Shown piece by piece: positions 47,801-55,672 of a DNA stretch of 64,000 bases (position 1 is the stretch's first letter; the number at the start of each line of letters is the position of its first letter). Origin of the DNA: Mytilus galloprovincialis (taxonomy: Eukaryota; Mollusca; Bivalvia; Mytilida; Mytilidae); assembly GCF_965363235.1 (NCBI RefSeq), contig NC_134843.1, forward strand, positions 94,893,795 through 94,957,794, given 5' to 3'. The notes beneath the pieces were generated by a model. That model did no database searches. It saw only the letters and a list, made by a program, of their open reading frames with translations, and had not been told where the DNA came from. The translations under genes and the position numbers were made by a program.

Positions 47801-48633
47801 TGAAGAGATAAATGAAAAATGACTTAATTGATACCCATTTTAATTTTTATATTAATTCCAAGGCCGTTAGTTGTCACCAGAAGCGACAAAGCAGCGCATC
47901 TATTTTGGATGGGCAAATATCCAGTTTTTGATATGGGATGAGCTCTGACGTCCCACGGCCCCAGCCTGTCTGGCAAAACAGATGTTGGACGTCAGAGTTA
48001 TCTGGGACTATATGTGGTCCTAATGTAATTATTATGTTACTTTTTGACAATATTTCTGAGCATTAGTGGGTCTCATTGGGGTCCAAGCGTGACACTGGAT
48101 CGCAGAGTTTTTGTAAACGTGACACGTGAAAGTCAAATTATCATGATTATTGTGTCGTGAAAACGGGAAATGAGGTCTAGCAGGACCAGGGAAATGACCA
48201 AAAAAAATGAGAATTGCTTCCGTACATAGTGTAAGCGGGATACGGAAATCTGACAAAACAGTAAGCGAATCCCAGATCGGAACCCCCAAATGAGACCCCA
48301 TCATAGATAGCTATGGAACCATAGCTGTTAGGTCCTTTTGATAAACTTTGGCAGTTGCTGACCAAAAATGAAATTTTATGACAATTTATCTTTGTTACAA
48401 AAATTGTCAAAAAATATAACTTGACCAGGGCAGTTGACAGTTTCAACTCTGACATATCCTTTAAAGATATGTTATAAGGAACCAAGAGCTATAGTTCCGC
48501 TGTCTAGCGTACGCAAATCGTCAAAAATATTTCATAAAACCAATTGTTATTAAATTCATTTTCACATACAGTGTGTTCGGTACAATTTTGTTACTACAGC
48601 AGGTCGGAAAAGTCGACAAAATCGACTCGCCAT
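35890..48633 (-). CDS. NDUFS3: NADH dehydrogenase (ubiquinone) iron-sulfur protein 3, six exons
   Basis: Subunit of the peripheral arm of mitochondrial complex I (bacterial NuoC homologue), needed for assembly of the ubiquinone-reducing module. Exons: 48633-48570, 46448-46377, 40349-40102, 39752-39627, 39159-39040 and 36057-35890; all junctions are GT-AG and the phases (1,1,0,0,0) fit. The product is 265 residues, like the 264 of human NDUFS3. The N-terminus [20 protein letters not shown] is basic and lacks acidic residues, as expected of a mitochondrial presequence. Family signatures are [68 protein letters not shown] and [18 protein letters not shown] spans an exon end. Introns 1, 2 and 5 are swollen by transposons (47094-48008, 41915-46290, 36883-38842) that leave splice sites untouched. 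Exons 1 and 2 are short and rest on phase, splice sites and the restored PTVRP match. Confidence 0.95.
36080..36290 (-). mobile_element. Retroelement tail fragment in NDUFS3 intron 5
   Basis: Inverse copy of the tail end at 20500-20695 (GGAATGTGTCAAAGAGACAA, GCAGCGAGAAATTCCCGCAC, CAGCTGGCCCCTAAACAAAT). It begins about 25 bp from the intron acceptor of NDUFS3 exon 6, with its polarity the same as the gene. Confidence 0.85.
36883..38842. mobile_element. 1.96-kb hAT element, non-autonomous, 8-bp target duplication
   Basis: Inverted ends CAGGGCTTCCAAAA are flanked by the exact 8-bp duplication GGGTCACC (36875-36882, 38843-38850), the classical hAT signature. Subterminal inverted-like words CAGCCGGAC occur near both ends. 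No transposase frame is present. It sits in NDUFS3 intron 5 and carries the nested repeat 37017-37955. Confidence 0.92.
37017..37955. repeat. Interspersed repeat, AGAGGCTCTAAAGAGCCTG family
   Basis: It starts AGAGGCTCTAAAGAGCCTGT and ends GGGCCAGGTGAGCTAAAAA. Between lie two copies of a core of roughly 480 bp spacing (GGCCCAGTAGTTTCAG; AATTGACTAT..GGACAATAA; TTATCTCTATCTATAATAAT). A fragment of the same family is at 34407-34560. The minus frame at 37376-37660 is an artefact of the core. Confidence 0.75.
40631..40925. repeat. 32-bp minisatellite, about nine copies
   Basis: Units contain TTTGAATGAGTATGTGTGTG and CTTTATATCTCA with small changes (ATG/ACG, AATG/AAGG). It lies in NDUFS3 intron 2, about 280 bp upstream (in transcript sense) of exon 3's acceptor. 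Confidence 0.92.
42489..43924 (-). pseudogene. hAT transposase, catalytic and dimerisation regions, broken
   Basis: The frame contains [20 protein letters not shown], then [19 protein letters not shown] and [11 protein letters not shown], matching the DDE catalytic region of ZMYM1/p52rIPK-like hAT proteins. Next [16 protein letters not shown] and [11 protein letters not shown] follow. The C-terminal [34 protein letters not shown] is the hAT dimerisation domain. The region is split by one frameshift at about 43238 and one in-frame stop at 42915-42917, and its N-terminal part is removed by the deletion near 43930. It is therefore non-functional as read, but recognisable over most of its length. 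Confidence 0.9.
43925..46091 (-). pseudogene. hAT-borne protein: PCNA-box N-terminus, C76-like cysteine protease domain, acidic linker
   Basis: Exon 1 (46091-46009) codes [20 protein letters not shown] followed by [15 protein letters not shown] fits the PCNA-interacting box QxxLxxFF. A GTAAGT donor and a CTAG acceptor join it in phase to exon 2 from 45012. Exon 2 holds [20 protein letters not shown] with a candidate catalytic Cys, and about 120 residues later [10 protein letters not shown] with a D-x-H pair. Cys plus D-x-H is the known triad arrangement of herpesvirus large-tegument deubiquitinases (peptidase family C76). A linker with three ~19-residue DES/ET repeats follows, then [17 protein letters not shown], which resembles the segment preceding TTF-type zinc fingers in hAT transposases. 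The zinc-finger region is absent because an internal deletion near 43930 joins this point to the catalytic core in another frame. Protease identity is inferred from motifs only. Confidence 0.7.
47094..48008. mobile_element. 0.9-kb TA-flanked inverted-repeat element in NDUFS3 intron 1
   Basis: Arms of about 110 bp (47094-47205; 47900-48008) share GACATCCAACGGCTGTTTTG (with small changes), CCAGACAAGCTGGGGCC and CATATCAAAAAGTGGATAT in inverse orientation. TA flanks both ends. It is the same family as 29165-29670. The interior has paired words such as CTAACGGCCTTG and TAGGTGAAGC/GCCTCACCTA but no transposase. Confidence 0.85.
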
Positions 48634-48897
48634 TTTGACCTTCTTAGGGGATAAAACATGCGGGGAGAGAAACTAGAAAAATTGTGTCGTGTAAAGGTCT
48701 GACAAGGCACCTATATAAAATGTTTGCAATAAAGAAATCAAACGGTCATTTTTAGTACGGCTATTATTCGTTGTTTATAAAGTAATTCAGTTTTTATGAG
48801 GAATATATATATATATAAAGGCCAGGCAAACTGATGTCAGTCTTATTGGGAATGTTTCAATGGCCATAGACATTAGACATTATTTTATTATACCAAT

Positions 48898-48930
48898 CTG
48901 AGACTACTATATGTGTTATAGTAGTCTCAG
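48898..48930. repeat. 33-bp palindrome CTGAGACTACTATA...
   Basis: CTGAGACTACTATA and TATAGTAGTCTCAG flank a five-base centre. A related palindrome surrounds the hAT-like insertion at 18186-19334. It lies about 270 bp upstream of the NDUFS3 start codon. A regulatory role is not shown. Confidence 0.85.
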
Positions 48931-49208
48931 TACCAATTATGGGCCCTTGTCGGGCAAGATACAAAAAGTTAACATCATAATACAATGATTATATACACAT
49001 TAGTGAAATACACAATAAGTAATACACAAATAATAAATTGATAATATGAGCAATGTAGGATATAATTATGATAAGAGGCATTGAGTGTAATGAGGCCGAT
49101 ATATTAAAAGAATATGATATAAAGTTTATTAATACGGAAACAAAAAAAAGTAAAATATATGTATCTGTATAAGGAACTTCCTCCTTCAACGGAACCGACT
49201 TCACTTCA

Positions 49209-49368
49209 CATAGGCGGATCCAAAGGGGGGGGGGGGGTCAAGGGCCCCCCTTTCGTGGGAAAAATTTGGTTGATTATATAGGGAATCATTGAACCATGAC
49301 TGGAGCGGCCCCCCCTTTTAGGTCAGTCAGCGCGCCCCCCCTTAGGAAAAGTTCTGGATCTGCCACTG
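49209..49368 (-). mobile_element. 160-bp hAT-like MITE with CTTCA duplication
   Basis: Inverse copy of the family at 1419-1565: it ends GTTCTGGATCTGCCACTG and starts CATAGGCGGATCC. CTTCA is repeated outside both ends (49204-49208, 49369-49373). It lies about 570 bp upstream of the NDUFS3 start. Confidence 0.88.
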
Positions 49369-49386
49369 CTTCAAAAGTGATTACAC

Positions 49387-49636
49387 GGCCGATTTCAGTG
49401 TGTATGTAGCTACAGGTAATATCTTTGGTTAGCTTGCTTGCTAGCTGAACCGTGAAGTCATTGTTAGGTAAGGTATACTACCTATATAGTCCAACAGACA
49501 GATAGATTGGTTGTCGGCCGACTATTCTTCTCTTAAAGGAGGTTAGTTCACCTAACCTCACAATGACTTCATGGTTCAGTTAGCAAGCACGCTAACCTAA
49601 GATATTACCTTTAGCTACATACTCATTGAAATCGCC
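49387..49636. mobile_element. 250-bp hairpin MITE
   Basis: Long imperfect arms, about 90 bp each, contain GTATGTAGCTA, AGGTAATATCTT, GGTTAGC and GAAGTCATTGT and their inverses. The centre is CAACAGACAGATAGATTGGT. It would fold into a single hairpin. It has no coding capacity and no certain target duplication. Confidence 0.8.
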
Positions 49637-50579
49637 TATAAAAGTTCAAACTCGTCACTATATTATTTACACTGGTAAAGGCCTGGATATATACAAATAT
49701 ACAAAAGAATATATGTCTCGTGGGGTCGCATATTGGCTATGTACAGTCGTTGACATCAGTTTTTGTTTGCTTAACTAAGCTAAGACCTTCAATAGTTCAT
49801 TTCCGTTTGAACATGTAATTCGGCATAGTAGAGTTTCTTCTTTTCATCTTATCATTTATCCCACAGGCACTTGAAAAAAAATTGACCCCCTGTACTTTGA
49901 CCCCGCCCCCTGACAAAAAAATGATTATTCCCGGCTTATACGTCCGAAACTATTTTCTGGATTCGCTTTCAACAGTAATGCTCAAAGCCAAATATTTGAA
50001 AGCCAATGATGTATATAATATATATGAACTGAAACAGTTGAAGAGATATATTATCACAAATAAGAGGCTAGAAATATAGCCAAATCCATCAAGGTAAATT
50101 TTGCTTGAGGGTGTTGTAACCTCAGTTGTAACCTCAGTTGTAACCTCAGTTTCTTTAAAATTTCAAATATGTAAATGGACAATTTTTAAAAGGTTTGTTT
50201 AAAATCATGTCAGTACAGACTGTTAATATGATGATACCCTCGTGACTGATAGTCCATCAGCAGAGGTATCGACCGAGTGCTGTAAAACTGGAAAACAACA
50301 TGCTATTTTTCAAATGCGTCTGAAGCGTTTATCTTTTAACATTAAAAAATCTATAAGTCGAATAACTACTATCAGCACTTGAGCCAAAATTACAAACAAC
50401 AAAAAAAATATATATTACACAAGAAACTGGTGAAGATTTGGCAACACAAACCCTGCCAAAGCCGAGGTGAACTTAGGTGATCAGGGAGAGAAGAGTAGAA
50501 GTAATAATAGTTAACCAATATTAATTTCAATTTCTCATAAATCCATTCTGAAGATACAAATCCATATAGAAAAAAAACC

Positions 50580-50880
50580 AACCATGAATTGAATTATTTC
50601 CAACAAGTGGTAAAAAGTAAAATCACAAAAAATACTGAACTCAGAGGAAAATCTAATCGGAAAGTTCATATTCCCATAGCAAAATCAAATGACAAAACAC
50701 ATCAAAAACGAATGGACAAGAACTGTCATATTCCTGACTTGATATAGGCATTTTCAAATGTAGAAAATGGTGGATTAAACCTGGTTTTATAGCGCTAAAC
50801 CTCTCACTTTGTTGACAGTCTCATCAAATTCCGTTATATTTACAATGATGCGTGAACTAAACCGACATAATAAATAAAAT
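50580..50880 (-). mobile_element. Retroelement tail fragment
   Basis: Phrases AGAAAATGGTGGATTAAACC, GGTTTTATAGC and ATCTAATCGGAAAG are inverse relatives of 60690-60930 and, weakly, 54910-55010. I take these as the non-coding tail of the reverse-transcriptase family seen at 53460-54430; the link rests on proximity in two of three cases. Confidence 0.55.
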
Positions 50881-51260
50881 AGTCAAAATATGGGTACAGC
50901 AGTCATCATCGTATAACAATTTTAAAAGGAACAATTTAGCAGAACACAACACATCTATCTACAAACACATTCATTGATTCGCGTGTCTGACGTCAGAAAA
51001 TTTAATAACATACTGATGGGATCTTTTAAAGTACAGAGTCACGTTATAAGAACCAAAGAAACACAAACAGCCGCATATACAAAACACACCAGTAAAAAAT
51101 GAAAGATAATACAAACACATTGACGGGATGTTTAAGTACCGAGCCACGTTAAATGGATATCTCATAAAACAGTAAAAGTAATATTAATAATAGAACAAAG
51201 ACAAATTAAAGAACAATATAACACGTTGTTAAGATGATAAACAAAATCAGTACGCATATT

Positions 51261-51437
51261 CTATACATCAAGACTATCATGTATTATTTGTGAAGTAGAT
51301 ACGGAATATTTATCAACAAGGTCTTGGTACCTTCCGATGAACTTTTTTAGAAAAAGGACGAGACGTTCTTTGACATACTGGGTTCTTCTTAATGTACATT
51401 GTATGCAATTCCTATAAACATATATCTTTAATTTCTG
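51261..51437 (-). mobile_element. C-terminal scrap of the abundant reverse-transcriptase family
   Basis: The frame YVKERLVLFLKKFIGRYQDL followed by VDKYSVSTSQ ends at a stop codon and matches, from memory, the C-terminus of the Mytilus reverse-transcriptase family (LKKFYGRYQDLVDKYSVS). An acceptor-like TTACAG precedes it, but an exon of a host gene is less likely than a retroelement remnant. Confidence 0.65.
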
Positions 51438-51559
51438 TAAAAAAGGAAAACAAATAAAGAGACAATGTTGCCATAATATTATTGTTTGTATCATGCAAAA
51501 ATTCAAGATGAAAAAGTTTCTGGATTCAAAGCAAACTATTACTACCGACACTTATCTGT

Positions 51560-52060
51560 GTCCACATTTGTTTTAGAAAATTTTAAACTATTTATATAAT
51601 CAATGTATAATGAAAACAAATGCAGAATTAAATTTCAAAATGGTATTAGCCATGAATTTATATCAAACTGCAGAGTAAAACAAGGGGATGTACTTAGCCC
51701 CACTTTGTTTAATATTTATATAAAATAAAATGGCCTTGTAAATGACCTTGATCATGCAAACACTCAACCAATTATTATAGGAGATGTTAAACTAACATCA
51801 TTATTATATGCAGATGACATTATTCTATTGTCTGAAACCCAAGAAGGGCTACAAAATGCACTTAATGAGTTAACTAAATTTTGTTCCCTATGGAAACTTG
51901 ATGTAAACAAATAAAAATCAAAAATTATAATATTCAATTCTAATGGAAAATCTCATTGTAATTATTTTAAAGTAGAAAAGGAACACCTTGAGACTGTCAA
52001 ATCTTATTGTTACCTTGGAATAACTATAAATTGTTCAGGAAGTTTAAGTCATTCAAAAAA
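51560..52060 (+). mobile_element. LINE reverse-transcriptase fragment
   Basis: Translation shows NCRVKQGDVLSPTLFNIYI, LTSLLYADDIILLSETQEGL, LNELTKFCSLWKLDVN and SYCYLGITI, the palm and thumb-side motifs of a non-LTR reverse transcriptase with YADD at the catalytic site. Stop codons after IYIK and after DVNK break the frame. No endonuclease or tail was seen, so both ends are missing. It is unrelated to the FRYLDD family next to it. Confidence 0.9.
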
Positions 52061-52839
52061 AAATCCCAGTAGTAGATAATAGTAGAAGATAGTGTCAACA
52101 AAATAACACACGTTATTCAAGTAAACGTATATGTTGTCTTTTTATTGGTAAACTCATTTGTAAGTTGCCCCTAAAAATGCCGTCTTTGTCGTCTTTTGAT
52201 TTTGATGAAGGTGTTCGTCATTGTCTGAGTAAACGGTTGATTATCTTTTCGTGAAATTTGTTCTTTTTGTTCAATAACTTGACGGGTAAAATGAAGAGCA
52301 GCATGGATTGAAATAGCAGTTCTGAGTATATGTTTGCTTTGAAGAAATGAAAAGTCCTACAAATGAATAAAAAGGGGATTACTGAAGGGTCAAAGTTATA
52401 AAGCAAAATGTAGATTAAAAACAAGTTTTTTTTAAATTGAATCCGCATATTAATCAATTTCTACGAATGATTTTTTGAGAAGAAGAAATCGTGAAATGCA
52501 GTTAATATAAGGAACATCGACATGAAGAGGGTTCTGCAAAGCAATAATTTTTAACAAACGCTTGCAGACAATGTTAAACATATGGTAGAAGCAAGGTGTA
52601 GTATTAATTTGTCTACAGTTCGTTTGATAGTCCATCAACCGCATATATAATCCAGAGACCACATGACAGGTCGTTTTGTCTCGCCGACGATTCAAGATGA
52701 CCTGCATGGTCCATACCTTGTAAACAGAAGGTATATCTATTGCGTATTTTAAACTATATTTGATTGTTAGTATATATGGTACCCTTGCAATGTCTACGTA
52801 CTACCAAGTTCACCTACCTCAGGAATAGATTACCTTAGC

Positions 52840-53005
52840 TGTATTTGGCAAAACTTTTAGGAATTTTTGGTCCTCAATGCTCTTCAATTTCGTACTTAAT
52901 TTGACCTTTTTAACATTTTTCGAATCGAGCGTCACTGGTGTGTCTTTTGTAGACGCGTCTGGCTTATATATAACATTTCAATCTAGGTATCTATGATGAG
53001 TTTAT
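52840..53005 (+). repeat. Hammerhead-bearing repeat, decayed copy
   Basis: The sequence from TTACCTTAGCTGTATTTGGC through CCTCAATGCTCTTCAA to GAGCGTCACTGGTGTGTCTT matches the repeat at 54635-54830. The ribozyme core is broken: CTGATGA reads CTGGTGT and the GAAA strand is deleted (TAGACGCGTCTGGC). Confidence 0.85.
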
Positions 53006-53459
53006 TTTCATCATCGTCAGTACTTTTTACGTCAATCAGATGGGTATTGACACATCTTGACATGTATCATTGCTTAATATGGGCATGAAGTTCCCTTTGA
53101 CCTTTCTTACGTTGTGTTCTTTTCCAAACTTGTTTGCTATGCCCTATCTGAAATGGTTTTTCAGATTTAAATGAACTTAATCTATGTTCAACTATTCAAT
53201 TATTCAAATTCATACTATATTCTTTCATAGATATAAGTTAAAGTATGGGCCTATCCAATACAAGAACACTGGAATTCATTGATTGTCGATGGTTCCTGTC
53301 GCGTGTTATAGCTGTTATAGCTTTTTTGAGTATTTGTTTTGGCTCTAAATCAAACCGTTAGTTGATTTCTTTTTCTATTGAATAGTTTCACAATAATCAG
53401 GATGGGGTATTTAATAGCTGACTATTTAATACGATATATGTTTTGTTCAGTGTTCTATA

Positions 53460-54430
53460 ATAATGGCATCACTAGGTATCTTTTCATTATACTGGATACC
53501 AAAACTTCACAAAACTCCATAAAAAGAACGATACATAGCTGGATCATCAAAATGTTCGACTAAATATCTTTCTAAAGTACTGACTACTATTCATTCTACA
53601 GTTAAAAATGGGCTTCAAAAATATTGTGATGATATATATTCTACCAGGGTTGTCTGCTGCTTTTAAATCTTCGATCACAATCTTTATCAATTTTGAAGCA
53701 ACATAAAGACTTTTGATTTTTCTACGCTTTACACTACTATTCCCCATGCTCAGTTGAAAGATCGACTTCACCATCTCATTAAACAGAGCCTTTTCTATAA
53801 AAATGGGAATCGTAGATCAGATTTCTTGTTTTAGGTTACAATAATTCATATTTTGAGAAAAACGCACTGAATCTACCAGAAAATATACTGAAGATAATTT
53901 TATCAAAATGCTGGACTTTTCGATCGACAATATATTTGTTGAGTTTGTAGGATTGATATTCCAATGGGTACTAATTGTGCACCCCCTACTGGCCGATTTG
54001 TTTTTGCACTCGTATGAAGCAGAATTCATTCAGAATCTTCTATAAGACAAAAAGAAAAAGCACCTTGCAAAATTCTTGAATTTTAATTTTAGAATTTTAT
54101 TCATGATCCTATCATTGAATAACCAATATTTCAGCCAATACTTTCATCTCATATATCTCCGTGAACTTGAAATTAAGGATACTACTGATACTAGAAGGAC
54201 TGCTTCATACTTTGATCTTTTCCTCAATATTGACACAGATGGACTACTTCACACGAAAATCTATGATAAACGGGACGATTTCAACTTCCCAATCATCAAT
54301 TTCCCATTTCTCAGCAGTAACATACGCTCTGCCCCTTCGTATGGTGTTTACATATATCAGTTTTTACGTTATGATTGTGCATGTTCACACTATACGGACT
54401 TCATATAGAGGAGTGTGCTCCTAACGCAGA
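53460..54430 (+). mobile_element. Broken copy of the Penelope-like reverse-transcriptase family
   Basis: In several frames, pieces of one reverse transcriptase appear in order: an N-terminal KTSQNSIKR region, LGYNNSYF, then YLRELEIKDTTDTRRTASYF, LHTKIYDKRDDFNFPIINFP and SAPSYGVYIYQFLRY. The family is that of 19433-20080, with clearly different sequence. The copy is old, with several breaks, and its C-terminus is lost at about 54410. It is followed by non-coding tail and a hammerhead repeat. Confidence 0.8.
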
Positions 54431-54634
54431 AAATGCTCTCTTTGGCTAACATATAATACGTTGTTCGGCTGTGCCTTTATTATGTGCTGATTTGGTTTGT
54501 TTGTTTTACGTATTCATTTTTATTCTGTAGTTAGTCACCACTTCGGTGTTCACATGTATATCTATTATATAGTAATTTTTATAAATTTACTTTTTGCAAA
54601 AGTATGAATTATTTTAAATACCAAGGATTTTCTT

Positions 54635-54830
54635 ATCCCAGGCAGATAACCTTAGCCGTATTTTGCACAACTTTTTGGAACTTTTTGTCCTCAATGCTCT
54701 TCAACTTTGTACTTATTTTGGCTTTCGAACTTTTTTGATTTGAGCGTCACTGATGAGTCTTATGTAGACGAAACGCGCGTCTGGCGTATTAAATTATAAG
54801 CCTGGTACCCTTTTGATAGCTATTATTTGT
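54635..54830 (+). repeat. Hammerhead-bearing repeat, best preserved copy
   Basis: Landmarks are ACCTTAGCCGTATTTTGCAC, TCCTCAATGCTCTTCAACTT, the ribozyme at 54744-54788 and GCCTGGTACCCTTTTGATAG. Upstream sequence from about 54541 resembles the linker between the two copies at 62170-62345, so an earlier unit may have been cut off. Other copies are at 52840, 58740 (minus), 61985 and 62345. I recall this as one of the commonest mussel repeats. Confidence 0.85.
54744..54788 (+). ncRNA. Type I hammerhead self-cleaving ribozyme, intact core
   Basis: All conserved core elements are present in order: CTGATGA (54750-54756), stem II GTCT/AGAC with a five-base loop (54757-54769), GAA plus A15.1 (54770-54773), a tiny stem III formed by ACGCGCGT (54773-54780), and C17 at 54781, the predicted cleavage site. 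Stem I pairs AGCGTCA (54743-54749) with TGGCGT (54782-54787), including wobble pairs. The minimal stem III is typical of metazoan retrozyme-type hammerheads, which usually act as dimers in tandem transcripts. Cleavage is predicted, not shown. Confidence 0.85.
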
Positions 54831-55009
54831 GTGTTTCTCTGTCCTGTGTGTTCTTCCATTTATTTGTATTGTAGTCCTGTCATGTAATGTTGTAAGTTTA
54901 ATGTTTTATATACCATTGCCATAAAAGCGGGAGGTTTGGTTAGCCACAAAACCAGGTTCAACTACCATTTTTTCTTAAAATGTCCTGACCAAGTCAGGAA
55001 AATAGCCGT

Positions 55010-55672
55010 TGTTATATTATAGTTCGTGTCTGTGTGTGTTGCGTTTTAGTGTTGTGTTTCTGTTGTGTAGTTGTTCTCCTCTTATATTTGATGTGCTTCC
55101 CTCAGTTTTAGATTAAGACCCGGATTTTTTCTCAATCGATTTATGAATTGCGAACAGCGGTATACTACTGTTGCCTTTATTTCTTAGCAAATATTTTATT
55201 CTGCAACCCGAATAAAAAATATTGACAGCATAGAGGCTTTCTATGACGTAATTGTTTTAAAAAATAATGGACAGTCCCCTTCTATCGAGGCAGTACTGGC
55301 CGCAGATTTTGTTGACTGTTCTGTTAAAGCCTCTTTTCATTCTTATCCTTACAAACGTTGGACAGTAATTTTGGTTTTCAAACTTTTAGTATCGAGCGTA
55401 CGTTGCGAGTGTGTGGTGTTTTTGTGTCATTTCTTGTTGTTTTGTTATTTTCTTATCTTAACGGGTTTTAAAATTTACCTTGGTGTATTCACAATTCATT
55501 AGCATTGAAGATGGTATGTTCAACTTTTTTTTATTCGTGACCTCATAAATGTTAGTTTAAAGATACACTTAAGAGTGAAGGTAACAAAACAATTATTGTA
55601 TAAATGGCAATATTTAAATATTCTACAATACTATGTATAAATGCATACATTCTTTAGAATTAATCTCGATAA
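55010..55672. other. Non-coding stretch between retroelement remnants and the receptor gene
   Basis: No exon was recognised. It includes the presumed 3' flank of the minus-strand receptor gene just below 55673. Confidence 0.5.

Noticed and set aside
52450-52707. 85-residue minus-strand frame MQVILNRRRDKTTC...
   Set aside because: No recognisable domain and no splice-supported neighbours were found; it could be a gene fragment but cannot be supported.
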